Counted from the first letter of the stretch, positions 25,373 to 37,695 are shown. The stretch is DNA of 64,000 nucleotides from Carallia brachiata (GCA_021464245.1 JADCRB010000078.1:434001-498000), one strand, 5' to 3'. The notes: generated by a model from the letters alone, not told the origin. Numbers and translations: made by a program.

Positions 25373-26129
25373 CTACAAGTCTAAGATTCGCATCCCCAAA
25401 AGTTTATCATAAATTTACTTGTGTGTATAAATATTTAACTGTGCATAAATGCAAAGAGAGACGCCTAATGTATACTTTTCTCCCCTTCTCACCAATTTTT
25501 CTCCTTTTTTATGAAGTTTCTCTTGTGCAAAGTCCTGGTTGTCGCGGTAAACCAAAACTTGGAATCCTCTACTTATATAAGCCTCATCAATTGTTATACT
25601 TTTTTGTTTATAGTCTTTTATCATCTGCTCTCTCTGCTTCACTACATACTTCGTGTAAAACCGAAAAAGCCCACGATTTGGTTTCTTTCGTAGGATACAA
25701 ATTCTGGCTTCTCGGTGTCTTCTATAAGTTCATAAGCACTTATTTGCACTGTTATCTTGTCTTTGTCCATTTGAGGCGGGGCTGCAAGAAAGCTGCTTTG
25801 ACGCCTCTGAAGACTGATAGTTTGCGTTTGGATTCATGTTTGGGGGATTCATTGTTGAATTGCTTCTTATTTAGCAGACTCTTTTGCAATTTCCACGGTG
25901 AGGCTTGTTCTTTCTTTTCTTTTCTTTTTTTTCCAGTTTTATATTATTTTGAGCATTACGGTTTTTCTCTCCTTTTTTATTGGTTTGTGGTCCTGATTTT
26001 CATTACAATTAATTCAATCAAAACTCCTTCTGTTGTCCCCCAAAATCTTATGCCTGCAGTTTCTTCTCGTCCAAGTTTGCTTGTTGGCTAATGAATGCCT
26101 TTTAGTTTTTTTGCCTAAATACCAATATA

Positions 26130-26293
26130 TGTATAGAATTTTTGTGTCCCAATTAGCATCCGAATATAATAAAATGAATAATTTTATAACAAAACTGATA
26201 GTTTTTATAATATAAATTAAAAGTTATTATTTTTTTATTATAAATATTATATTAATTTTATTTCATTTGGGACATCAAAATTCTGCACACCAC
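26130..26293. mobile_element. Foldback MITE, family C copy 1
   Basis: The left end (AGAATTTTTGTGTCCCAAT) and the reverse complement of the right end (AGAATTTTGATGTCCCAAA) are inverted copies. The interior AATAATTTTATAACAAAACTG resembles AATAATTTTTGTAACAAAAC in the element at 48455-48628, so both belong to one family. It lies in the presumed leader region of the U-box locus. Confidence 0.55.
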
Positions 26294-26707
26294 TATTTTT
26301 TCTTTCTTTCGAGTAGGGTTTTGTTGGGGTGGATAGGCTAAAGATTCCAAATTTGTTTGCAACTGGTATTTTGAAGGCATTAAATTAAACACTGCAGCTT
26401 CACTCTTCCGAATTAGCTTGAGATGATTAAGATAGCACAGCTGTTTTGGATATCAATGTACTTTAACTATTCTATATTTGGAGTTGGAGATCGTACGGCC
26501 TCAAAAGATGATTTGTAATCAACCTTCATGCACTGTCTTAATGTGTGTACAGGGAAGTGGAACACAATTTGCAAGAAATCTTCCCTTCATAGTATTTGAT
26601 ATCGTGTTTTGATATGCACTTCCTGTCCATGAAGGGGAAAAAAGGTCTTTGATTGTTGATCTGTTCAATGTTGCCAGAATTTGCAGGTCCAGCGTACTAG
26701 CCTTTAG

Positions 26708-28590
26708 ATGGGAACTGATGTTTATTCCTTCAAGGTATATGCATCAAGCCAATATTTTGCAACTTGGTTGGATTTTCTGGCTTTATAGCTCATGAATTTT
26801 GTGCTCTAAATCTAGTAAAGAAAGTTTATGATCCAAGCTCTTTTGAAGTCTCTTGACTTGTTTATTTTACCATAAATGGTTGCAGGTGCATCATTCTATT
26901 TGCGCAGAATTAAGAAAATTGGTTGATAAAATTGAAAAAATATTTCCAGAAATAGAAGCAGCTCGTCCTCGATGCACAGCAGGAATACAGGTGCTATGCT
27001 CATTAAATGGTGCAATTGACAGAGCTAAGCAAGTGCTTCAGTACTGCAGCGAGTCTAGTAAATTATATTTGGTAAGTGACCTTGCATACCTTCAGATAGA
27101 AAAATTGGTAGTGATATGAACAAATATGAACATATTTATACATACCGGCCAGTTTAGGTTCCTCTGCATCTTCTGGTTGGTCACTTCAGGACATCATTCT
27201 ATACTTCCTTAAAGGGCTTATAACTCAATCATGGACTTAGCTTGAGCACCCTTGAGCTGTCCTTGTGATCATCGGAATATATTACAGGTTTCCAGATAGA
27301 ATTTTGCCCTCAGTTTCTAGTCAGAAACAAATGCAATGAACTTTTTTTCCAATTCCTTTTGAGTTTCTCAATCTTTTTGATGTCTGTTGATTCTTTTGCA
27401 TTGGTAATAGATAGTGCTTTTGTTATATTTTCAGGCTCTAAATGGAGATGCGATTGTTTGTCGATGTCAGAAGTCAAGGAAATTGTTGCGAAAATGCTTA
27501 GGCCAAATTCAAACCATGGTTCCGGAATTGTTGGCTGCTGAGGTTTGTCAAATAATGCAGGGTTTTAAGCTTCCCCTTTTGCTTGTTTAATTTTTCTCTT
27601 GCCATCCTACATGGAGGCAAGCACTTGTTCACTGTGGCCCATCTTTTTTTTGCAAATATTTGGCTTGTGTTCCTCATCAATGCAGTCCCCATCCCAGCTG
27701 GATATCCAATTCTAGTGATCATCCTCAAATGATGGTTCAATTATTCTTGAGACTTTAATTGGGCTTTATAGGTCATTGCTTGAATTATAAGATGAAAGTG
27801 CACGCAGAGGAAATTGTCCCCCTGTACTTGAGCCATGTTCTTCCAATTTAGCATTTAATCATTAATGCCTGGCAACATGCCCATGGATGCTGCATGCACC
27901 ATGTTACATTTGAATGTTTCCCTAGACCCAACAATACAGGATCCTCGTGCACTAGAACACCCTTTTTCAGAAGCTTCGGCTAATGTTAAGATCACTCATT
28001 TGTAACCTGCCTAGAAGTCATAAGGTGGAGTTGCAAGAACATTTTCTTTGTGAAAACGAGGGTAAAGCTGCATACATCTCCCTTCCCAGACCCCAAAGAG
28101 TGGATGACATCACCTTAAACTTATTCTGTACTCCTTCTGCATCATTGTTGCCCCTCAATTTTTTGGTAGGGCTGATGAAAAATTGCCATTGCAGATCTCT
28201 AGAGTGATTGGTGATCTTCGGGTGGCAAAATTTGTGCTGGACCATTCTGATGAAGAGGCTGGGAATGCTGTTTGTGAGTTGCTCCAGCAGAAGACTTCTA
28301 CATCTGATACTGTGGGATGCGAAGTTAAAATTCTTCGATTTGCAGCTTCTAGGCTTCACATTACAACAGCCGAGGCCCTAGTGACAGAGAAAAGATCCAT
28401 TAAGAAATTGGTAGATAAAGTTGATGGCAACAACCTTACAAAGAAGAAAATCCTAAATTACCTCTTGTACTTGTTGAAGAAATACGGACAATCAATCCTG
28501 GAAGAGCAGGGAGACAAAGACAACCCCAATTCTCAGCATGAAGAATCATTTGCTGACGATGGTTCTGTATATAGCCTGTTGATGGCCTAA
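26708..28590 (+). CDS. PUB5: N-terminal part of a PUB5-type U-box protein (truncated)
   Basis: Four exons in frame: 26708-26734, 26886-27071, 27435-27542, 28195-28590, all GT-AG, encoding 238 residues. It begins MGTDVYSFK and continues through the conserved U-box N-terminal domain (VHHSICAELRKLVDKIEKIF, then ARPRCTAGIQVLCSLNGAID, then SRCQ-type RCQKSRKLLR and GQIQTMVPELLAAEISRVI). PUB5/PUB45-type proteins normally reach about 700-770 residues with a U-box and ARM repeats. Here a stop codon ends the frame just after the linker QHEESFADDG, so no U-box is translated. The downstream DNA still holds recognisable but broken U-box and ARM sequence. The product, if made, cannot be a ubiquitin ligase; it could be a leftover or a dominant-type N-terminal fragment. 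Intact exons and splice sites suggest the loss is recent or this part is still constrained. Confidence 0.8.
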
Positions 28591-30860
28591 CTTCCTTGAT
28601 GTTCAAGCTGCGTTGAAGTTGCGAAGCTGGTTTTTGTTCCTCTACCAACTAAGGTTCCAGCAGAAGAATACTTGGGAGTTAAGCTTGAAGATATAAACTT
28701 TTTGATGTTTTAGAAACTCAATCCTTTAACTTAGAGGTTGAGGAGGAGGTTAGAAAGGAGATTAGCTTCTGTTTAGTTTGGTTTGTTTGTTTTAAGCTTA
28801 GTCGGAGCAGTTGATACCTGTGTACTGTTTTCTGCTTGGCTGTACTTTGGGGGTAGATTGCTTCCTAAATTTAGTTCGCTTGTTTTAGTGTCTTAAGTAA
28901 GGCAAGACATGTTTTTTTGTAGTAATGCCTACTACGTACTTGTTTCATATAAAAGAAAAGTGGAGATCAATGAAAGGGCATGAACTCTTCTCCCCAGAAA
29001 GTTGCCTTCACTGTTTCTTCTCTCCTTCTCTGCAAAACATTCTCAGTTTCCCTCTTAAATACATTTACTTTCATGGCCAAGCAGAAGTAGGGCCTTACAC
29101 GGGTTGGCAGCAAAATGTAGCTCAAGCAGAGACGTCGAGTATTCCACGTGCACTTTGCAAGAAATAATAATGCAACTTTTATTATGTTGTTTATTTGTTA
29201 GCTGCAGAATTTAGAAGAGATTTCTAATTTGAAAAAATTTCTAATTTGATTTTTTTTTTTTTTATGAGTATAATTTACTTATAATCTTGTACTATTAAAT
29301 AAGTGGGATCTAGTTAAAATAAAAAATAGATTTGAATGTTATAAGATTATTAGTAAGTTATACTTACAAAAACGTGAGTAAAATTAGCAAATACCGAATA
29401 TAAAATATCTTTTTAAGTTATTTTAAGAAAAATATCTGCTAACAGCTCTTGATCAAAAAAAAAAAAAAACACAGTAATAGCTTATGATAAATAATAATGC
29501 AACCTTTATTATGTTGTTGATTTGTTAGCTGTAGAATTTAGACTGTCCTTGGGAATTATCCTAAAGAAGGCATCTGCTAATAGCTTATATGCTAAAAATA
29601 CCAAAAATTATCACATGGCGTTTTTGCTTTAGCCAAAGTAAAAGATCGGATTCCACAAAAATTGTAGAAGCATGTATGATCCTGTTGTTATTGTTTCTGG
29701 ACAAACATTTGAAAGGATATAAATACAGAAGTGGTTTGATGAGGGTAATGATAGCTGCCCCAAAACACGGGTGAAACTGGACCATCGTTCATTGACGCCA
29801 AACACAGGCTTGAAGGACTTAGTATCGAAGTGGTGTTAGAGGTCCGGAGTCACCATTGTCGACCCACATGATCGAGAATTTCGGTCGTTGCACACTTCTT
29901 CCACCTCTGTTACTGGCTTAGGAATTTCAATGAATGATCTACACCTTCCGCTAGATATCAGCAATGTGTATCTTGGGCTTACGGTGCTGGCTACTGTTAA
30001 GTTTCTTCACACACTAAGATTCCAGAAAGTTGATGTCGATCCAGAGAAATGATGATTACTCGGGATGCCAGTCTTATGCAAATACCAATGAGACAGACTT
30101 AGATTCTGTCCAGGCTTATTGAGCTTGATTGGAAGTCCCAATGCAAGGTGGTTGAAGATGCCAAAAGTCATCTGGAAAACAATGAACAACTTTATCATTA
30201 TATCTCATTTGAGAATTTTGTTGAACCTCTCTTTAGTTCTCTGCGGTTTGCAGAATACCAACATGATGTAAGAGCTGAGAAAGCTGGATCTCAGTTGCTA
30301 TCAGCATTTGAGAGCAACAAGAGGTGATTTGTTGCCGTTCGGCTTCTAATATTTCTGAGATTATGGTTGTAAAATGTACGGTCAGTTGTTACCTCTTGGA
30401 AGATAACATACGGGTCTATTTAAAAACTTGTGCAACTTTGAAGATGCTAGAGTTTCTGTTGCTGAAACTGATGTGTGCATTGACGAAGCTAACGGATGCA
30501 TTCCTGCCGTAGCTAAACTACTCCAAAGAGGAAGTCTTCAGGAACAAGAGCATGCAGTGGCAATCCTTGTGATTGTGCTCCCAACGAGTTGAATGATGCA
30601 ATTGGGTCATGGTTGTTGATGTCATTCCTTCTCTTCGTGTTATATCCATCAATGGAAGCAATTCTTACACTCTTGTGTTCTGTTCTATCAGTTTCGGCTA
30701 GTGAAATGCAAGAAACTGTGGTTTTCTTTGTATCCATCAATGGAGCTTCTCTTTAGAAGAGCTTACGTTGTTCGGTTAATTCTGCTCAACGAAAGAAACC
30801 AAGCGAATCGATTTCAGGACCACCAATCCACCTCTGCAGCTTAGATTCTTAATTGACTTC
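28591..30860 (+). pseudogene. PUB5: Decayed U-box and ARM-repeat region of PUB5-like gene
   Basis: Fragments of the missing part can be read in order, in changing frames. Linker HGQAEVGPYTGWQQNVAQAE lies at about 29074-29133. After an interruption, U-box residues MYDPVVIVSGQTFERI are followed by a stop, then [15 protein letters not shown] and [15 protein letters not shown], then another stop (about 29675-29870). SMNDLHLPLDISNV follows at about 29931-29972. Further on are SQCKVVEDAKSHLENNEQ, ENFVEPLF, HDVRAEKAGSQLLSAFES (about 30135-30325), ARM segments NLCNFEDARVSVAET and GCIPAVAKLLQRG, and QEQEHAVAI (about 30428-30570). Stops, frame changes and missing blocks show it cannot encode a working ligase. 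Two interruptions (about 28580-29070 and 29150-29640) separate linker from U-box; the second carries duplicated and foldback sequence. Confidence 0.8.
29163..29541. repeat. 52-bp direct repeats flanking a foldback inside the U-box gene
   Basis: 29163-29214 and 29490-29541 are near-identical 52-base copies (three differences seen), beginning AATAATAATGCAAC and ending AGAATTTAGA, 327 bp apart. Between them, GAGTATAATTTACTTATAAT and the reverse complement of GTTATAAGATTATTAGTAAG form an inverted repeat (about 29266-29368). The pattern resembles an insertion with duplicated flank and lies exactly where the U-box coding sequence is interrupted. Confidence 0.6.
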
Positions 30861-32015
30861 TTGGTTGCATGCTGTTTCGCCTGTGGTGTGCTCCTTCCTC
30901 TAAAGTCTCACAGGTACTACTTCTAGATTCTTAATTGACTGACGGCAGGTCTTGATGAAAGATGGAGATTGAATGGGAAGTACATCAAAATTCACAAAAG
31001 GTCAAAACAATGGTAGTTTTATATCCAAAAAGTTAGGGAGACAAGACGAAGAGTTAGAGAAAAGGTATAAGGTAACGTAGTGATATAAGTTCTACGCCTT
31101 TTTTTTTTTCTTTTTGAAAAGAGCTTATGATGTAAATACAAGATATATGTAAAAGAAATAAGAAAAAAATGTGTATACATTCATTTAAAAAATTCTTATA
31201 CAATCATTAAAAAAATTTATATATGCATTCTTACTTAACTAAAAAAAAAAAAAAAAAAGAGAGATAGACACAAGTACCGTGCGAGACCCAAACCCAACAC
31301 ATCAGTCTGTCTCCCTCTCCTATCCATTTTTTGTGGTACTCTAGCTGGACCCACTTTATAATACACGGAATCCTGTACAACTGCCAATATCACAATAGTG
31401 TGGGGTAATGCATCGTGCTGCCAGCCGTTTCCAGGTTGTCTAGGTCTAATGATCAATGGGGAGGAAGAGAAGCTGAAAAAGCTAAACAGTACACCGGGCC
31501 AAAGAAATGCCAGGCAACATCACGCTAACCGGAAGAAAACAGGCATAAATGAAATCAATATAGCCAGCAAAACAAAATGGAGACAAAGTATCTGGAAACC
31601 AACTCAGGGAAGATACCCAGAAATGAAAACATAAACGCAGATAAGAGTGCAATCCTGAATACCAAACTGTTCAACCATGAAACTCAAGATTCAACTCCAC
31701 CAAGAGTAAAACAATCATAGTCCAATATATCAGATGCGGGATTGAACCTTTGTTAATGTTGTTATTGCGGCTAACAACAAAATACTTTAAACCCGTATAG
31801 ATACAAGACACTAGAGACACTTTAATTTTAACTTATGCAGTGTTAAATATGAGAAACAGCATACAACTCAGATTCTAACAAAGTATAGATTGCGTAAGGT
31901 CAGATTAGTTGCAAATGGCCATACAAGAATTGCCCCACACAGAGTGCATGTAGCTTCACAGTTGGAGGAAGGAGTTCAATGGGCTACCACATCAGCTTTC
32001 CCAGTCCCACAGTTA
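30861..32015. other. Intergenic, no supported gene
   Basis: Downstream of the decayed ARM region I see no further exon. There is a long A run at about 31240-31258 and unremarkable sequence up to the stop codon of the tubby-like gene; the last few hundred bases are its probable 3' untranslated region. Confidence 0.45.
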
Positions 32016-33906
32016 TCATTCGCAGGCAGGTTTTGTGTCAAAGCTACTCAAACAGATTGCAAATGCTTGGAAGGCAGAAAGTGGGTAGCAATAATCCATG
32101 GTGAAGATGTCTTTTCCAATTTTTCCGAATTGTAAGATCACCCTTTCTTGTTCTGCAGCTGGCACATTGTGAGAGGGCTCAACAGCAGCAACAAGTTGGA
32201 AATTCTTGACAGAAGCAACAGTTACACGCCCTCTGAAATTTAGGCACCAGCACTGCAGCTGCTCATGCCACCTAGGAGCCTTGTTTCTCAGTATTAGGGG
32301 CTCTCGCAAGGAATGAACTAATATTGGTGTATCCAAGGGGCTCGTTGAATTTATATCTGAGACAGCTTCCTTTCCCTTTGAACCTGGTAAAGGAGAGAAT
32401 TGATTCTCAAACATGTCTGTTGCGGTTGGGGCTGTACCCCCTTCCTCAATGGAGAACATGGGAATGCAGTGCATGGTGCAATGCATTCTCCTCGGACCTC
32501 TTGTGCGGAGGACATTGAGCTCATAGGTGATGGTGCCTACGTTGTAGTTACATGCAGGTAATTGTGGAGACACCTGACTAGAATGAAATCTGCAGCTTGT
32601 CCAGCCTGTTGGTCGCATTGACACTTCATGGGTAGGTTGACTATCAAACATGGTGAACTTTGTTCCCAAAAAGTTAGACCTAGCATGAAATTTTCCAATA
32701 AGTTGTTTACCATGTAAAAATGGTTTTTGGACATAAATTAACGACTATTGTGTTCAAACTTGCCTCAATTTACCAACATAGGTGTTGCTGGACCGAGAAA
32801 AATCATCTGCAGCCAAGGATATTATGAAGTCCGTGCATGTAGCCCTTCTGACCTTTCTGGCCGCTAAGAGCAATTTATCATTCTCACTTTCAGCTGTCAA
32901 TCTCACACCAAATTGCCAAGGGAAGTGTTAAAGAAATGCCTTGACAAACTAGGATACTTCACCTTAAAATGCACCCAACAGAGCTTTCCAATTAACTAAA
33001 ACTAGTAGACTAGAAGTTTCAAAAATAGTGCCATCACTTCGGCATTTCAAGCTGCGACACCCTTGTAAGTATCACTACTTTCTTTCATATGAAAAGAAAA
33101 GTAACAGTAAAACCCCCCCAAAATTCCCAACCCCAAACCTGACATTTTGGGCTATTTATGTTTAAAGAAAGAGTGTCATATGAAGAAAAGGATCAAAGAT
33201 TTATGTCATTTGTCATTGCTAACTTCAATTAGAGAGAATGGTATGGCAAAGGCAAAATAATTGTACCTACAACCCATTCCACCTGCTATATACAGCTGAA
33301 AGAATCTATGAAGATAACTACTGAAAAGTAAAACAGGTAGGAGGAAGAGTGCAATAGGACATACATGGCACCAGACCATGGTGCAAGAGATATGTTGAAG
33401 TTGCAGTATCCCTTCTAATGAAACACTGTATGGGGGAGTCGCGAGGACCCGGCTATATTTAGGCACCAAAAACAAATGACAGGGGGCATCAATAGAATAA
33501 ACAAAATGGTGGGAACAAGATGAGTTACTGAAGTCGAAGGAAATAACATTACCTGCTTCAATGAAATAGGAAATGTCAGCCTGCCACATTGCTCTGGAGT
33601 CTTGACAATCTCCTTGGTGATTTCCCTCCAGGATCTACAAACTGAAGCACAATAAATAACAACAGCCCGGGCAGGCCACGAGGTCTCACTCTCTTCCACC
33701 CTCCTAATGATATCTAAAAGCAATTCCGGGGGTAGATTTGCCCATTGGCCCTGGTCAACTATTTCGAATACAGGTGGTGTTTCGTCGGGTGCGATGTGTG
33801 CCCTTGTCCTGCCCCGCCAATTCTTCCCTCCAATTCTTCTCCTTGATATGCTTCCAATCCCATCTTTCATCTCCCTCAGCTCACGCACAAAGCTCTTGAG
33901 AGACAT
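32016..33906 (-). CDS. TLP2: Tubby-like F-box protein (TLP2-like)
   Basis: Four exons on the minus strand: 33553-33906, 33365-33452, 32764-32893, 32016-32679, giving 411 residues. The N-terminus [16 protein letters not shown] is typical of plant tubby-like proteins, followed by an F-box (about 53-105; [20 protein letters not shown], then SVCRSWREI) and the tubby domain to the C-terminus. Both tubby signatures are present: [14 protein letters not shown] and [17 protein letters not shown]-box TLPs join SCF ubiquitin ligases through ASK proteins and can be tethered to membranes by phosphoinositide binding. Intron 3 starts with GC (AG|GCAAGT), a GC-AG intron; the other junctions are GT-AG. At residue 388 the family motif MDYRYPLSAFQ reads [11 protein letters not shown]. 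The start ATG at 33906 is the first in frame. Matches At2g18280 (TLP2) in sequence style and position. Confidence 0.93.
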
Positions 33907-34745
33907 TTTAGCTTAACAATAGCATGTCAACCCTTCCCTTCATTAATCAACGACCAACACAGAAAGAATAAATATAGTTATAGAATCCGATAAAAATACG
34001 GGCGCCATTACATTTCCAGACAAATTGTTGCCCGAGTTGCAACAAACCTTCATTTTTTGCAACCACATTAATAAAATGTAAAACAAAAAAAAAATTATTT
34101 TGTTGTTTCACAAAGCATCAATGCCGTTGCAAAAAAAATGCACCTTTGTTGCAATCAGGCACAAAAATTGGGCATTTTTGTCCGAAAGTATACTTTTTTC
34201 CTAAAAATATATGGAATCAAAGCCCCATTGATCTTATTCTGAATAAAGCAAAAAAAAATGAAAACAAACCAACTTAACTTGAGCTATTGCCATACTCCCC
34301 TTAATCAATGTAGGTCAATTTGGCATTGCCCCTCACAATTTTTACATTTCATTATCAATAAAAAAAAATTTAAAAAAAAAAAACTATCTTTAATAAAAAT
34401 TTGGAGAAGAACATTTGACACCAAAAAGCACCCACATTTACCATTATAAATCATTCAAATCCCAATCTTTCCCATTCCCAAACACACCCACAAGCCTAAA
34501 GCTTCAAGATCCAATAAAATATGACAATTTCCATAAAACCCATCAGCCAACAGCCACAACATCAAAGCAAAAAAAAAAAAAAAAGACAATGAATCAACCT
34601 TAACCAGATGGACCAGAAACCCGAACGAAACCAAACCGGGCAAAATGCAGAATCCACGGGTCACGAGATCGGCAGAAGAACACCCAACAACAAGAGATCG
34701 GTGAGAGGAAGGGAGAAGCAGAAGGAGACGGATCGCAACACTTAC

Positions 34746-34860
34746 GCCGCCGCCCGGACCGCCGAAGAGGGCGGCAAAGCTTCCTAGACAGAACGCCAAC
34801 GACCGCTACGACCTCATAGCTCTGCCTCCCCTCCTCCCACCGAGCACCCAAAGCAGACAA
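34746..34860 (-). other. Probable leader exon of the tubby-like gene
   Basis: A GC-rich block upstream of the TLP coding exons ends on the minus strand with GGCGGCGGC followed by a perfect donor GTAAGT (intron starts at 34745). A plausible acceptor lies just before the ATG (TGTTAAG then CTAAAATG). A leader intron of about 820 bp is common in plant TLP genes. The 5' limit is a guess; transcription start not determined. Confidence 0.45.
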
Positions 34861-36737
34861 CAGTAACTCACAACCGCAGTTTCAATCAGAGGCCCAGAAA
34901 TATTTAGCTTCCTTAAAGCAGATCCAACCACAGACTCTTTTTCGTGTTTTTTTAATCCTCGTTTTTGCTTACTTGTCATTATTATTATTGTTTTATTATT
35001 TTTACGTTTAGGGGAAATCAATATCCGTTGAAAAAGGTATTGATGTGTTGTGTTAGGTTGGAGGCAGCGGATACCGTTATAATTAACGGAAATTTTACAT
35101 GGAAAAAATAGATGTGTGATATGGATAAACTTTCTATAAATAGATGTAAAGAATGAAGGAAACATAATTTAAATATAAAATTTCTTAATTATCAAATTTT
35201 AATATTATTTTAATAAATTATTTACCTCAGAATTTAAGCAGTTAGAGAATTTCAAAAATGTAGATTATATACCAAATATTGTGGATTTGTGATTATGTTT
35301 TACACTTTTTGCAAAGGAAAATAAGAGGAACGAAAGTTTGGAAAACGAATGTTGGAAGATAGGAAAATTTTCTATGCGTTTGAGAAAGTATAATGTGAGT
35401 AAAGAAAATTAGACATATTTTGTTTAAGATAAGTGGAAAATAATAAAAATATAATATGTATTATGATATTAATTTTATTCTTAAAAGAAAAAATAAAAAA
35501 AATAAACATAAAGACAAAAACGTCAATTTACTCTAAAAAAAAAATTCCACCCAAATTCTCCCAAAATTGGGGAATTCATTTTGTTGGGGCCAATTTTCTT
35601 TTTCCTTCCCTCCCCTTTCCAAATACAGTCTTCTACTTTTTTCCACCCAAATTTTTTCCTTCTTGAGGGAAAACGCCTCTTTCAAACATATTTCCGACAA
35701 GCATTTTACATCTTATATATCAAAGGAAACTAATTATGAAAACAGTCATTAAACTTCACCATAATTCAATTTTCTCAAAAAAAAAATCACCATAATTCAT
35801 AAAAATGATTTGAGTAAACGCAAAGCTAGGAATATATTGCAATATTTTTGACAGAATATCCATAGGAGATGGAATCATAGAGATAACAACCATAAATTTA
35901 TTATAAGTCTGCAGTACGTAAAAAGCTAAGAAATCATTAGTTTGCCACGCCTTGGACTGCTGCCTAGGTCACTCGGCCAACTGTGGAGCCCCATGTCTAA
36001 ATTTGTGTTCTTTTTGCCTTTTTTTGAAGAAAAAGAAAAAAAAAATTAACCCATTTTAATCGATTTCCTAGTTCCTAATTTTAATCTGACAAAATTCCTA
36101 ATTAGTTTACGGTTCGACTGATAAAATCAATTAGTGTGGTCTAATTTTAAAAATCATGTAAAAAAACGATGGAGACGGTTCAGGGACTCTTTATTCTTGG
36201 CGCAGACCTGGCTGGCCTGGCATCATCGGTGAGGTTGTTGTTGAATAATGGGTATGGCCAAAACTTTAGAAGAAATATATAATTCTCTTAAGAGTGTAAT
36301 TACGTATCTCGAGACTTTTATTTTAAAATTTTGTACTGAATGAAACCGCAGCTGTTATTTTTGAAACTGCAACTGATATTTTTGAAATGTAAAAATAACA
36401 ACTGATTCAAAAATATCAGTTCTAGTTTCAAAAATATCAATTCCAATTTCATTCGACACATAATTCGATACAAAAATTACCGACTCACCAACATTTATTT
36501 TTCTCTTAAATTTTGCCAGTTGACAATTGGCATGGCCTCCGGCAGCCTCAAAACGTTTATGCCTTTGGCCAATCATGACAAACGCTAGTCCCTTTTTTGT
36601 CATCTTTTCCCTGTTTTTTGTTGCTAAAACCTTGCGAAGACATCATCACCATAGTCATGCGTTCTGCTCAGATGCCTATCCAATCTAAGATCTGCATGAT
36701 GCCTTTTTTGAGGTGGATGGGGGTTAGGTATGATTTT

Positions 36738-36740
<3 letters not shown>

Positions 36741-36772
<32 letters not shown>
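36741..36772 (+). repeat. (AT)n microsatellite
   Basis: About 16 uninterrupted AT units. Simple sequence repeat, probably length-variable; similar but shorter runs occur near 8087-8109 and 49147-49173. Confidence 0.9.
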
Positions 36773-36777
<5 letters not shown>

Positions 36778-37284
36778 TAATGTTGATTTTTTTTTTTTAA
36801 GTATAATTGAATTTAAGGAACGAGACATTTTTTTATGAATGAGATTTAAGGTTTCAATCTTTAATTTTATTATAAATTTTAAATTTGATGGATACTGTAA
36901 TATATTTAGTTTATTGAATATCGAATCTTTTATACATTTTGATGGTGTCGTTCCCAACGGAGTAACATTAATATAATGCTCGGTGAAAAAAAATGAAAGG
37001 ACAAACTAATAATACAAAATACCATATAAAGTAGGGAAATCTTATTCACATATCACCAAGTTGTTAATTTCGTAAGCAAGTAATGATCAAACTCGCACAT
37101 TATAGTGGCAACCATAAAGATGCGAAAAAAACATCTCCGAAATAATGGTTTCTTTTTTTTTTTTTTTTATGAATACACAACTCTACTTTGGATTTTTTTG
37201 GAGAGGAATGTAACATATTGAAAGAGCAATGTTATTCAGTCTAATTTCGAATATGTCTAAGAGTTTCTAGAGCATAAATCTACG

Positions 37285-37430
37285 GGTTTAACTAAAGAAT
37301 ATAGAAAATAGTTATAAAATAATTATAAACATGAAAAAATTAATCAATTTTTTTCTTAAAATTAAATTTTAAATATATTTAGTGGTTCTCTAAACGCATT
37401 TAATATTATTTTAAATGTAATTACTTTAAC
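37285..37430 (-). repeat. Dispersed AT-rich repeat, family B copy 2
   Basis: Reverse complement of this block shares CTATTTTCTATATT, ATAATTATTTTATAACTATT and TTAAAATTTAATTTTAAG with 14155-14290 in the same order. Interspersed element copy in opposite orientation; ends unresolved. Confidence 0.5.
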
Positions 37431-37695
37431 TCTAGACCTTTATTTAAAACAAATTTATACTTATAACTGGCCATTTTCTATATTCTCTTAATTTTTCTTT
37501 TTATCTTATGATTCTCTATACAAGCCTACAGTTAAGTGTACAAAAACCAATGGTCCTAATAAATTCGGGCAGATTATCATTTTCCTTATCAAAATTGGAA
37601 AGATTACTCTTTACTGTGGAAAACGAAAAAAAAAATTATTTTGTTGACTTAGCTCATAATAGGACGCTCCCATGTGTTGACTTGCCTGTTCGAAG

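Larger units (their letters stand above)
24504..26707. other. Upstream and leader region of the U-box locus
   Basis: No supported protein gene. The region contains a GC-rich double hairpin (25267-25372), a short GC-rich patch at 24842-24950, a MITE (26130-26293), and a long pyrimidine-rich stretch that probably includes the leader exon(s) of the U-box gene; CACG followed by GTGAGG near 25898 is a plausible leader donor site. A 263-codon open frame at 25300-26091 has only low-complexity hydrophobic sequence and starts at a GTG; I do not call it a gene. Confidence 0.45.

Noticed and set aside
27983..28359. Frames on both strands within intron 3 and exon 4 of the PUB5-like gene
   Set aside because: Intron-derived or antisense; the splice model with exon 4 from 28195 explains the coding signal.
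33980..34200. GTTGCAA/TTGCAAC-rich stretch before the tubby-like gene
   Set aside because: Looked like transposon termini, but I could not pair ends or find a target duplication; it lies in the probable leader intron.
34455..34860. Minus-strand frames in the GC-rich block upstream of the tubby-like gene
   Set aside because: Better explained as leader exon ending at a GTAAGT donor; the frames show no conserved protein.
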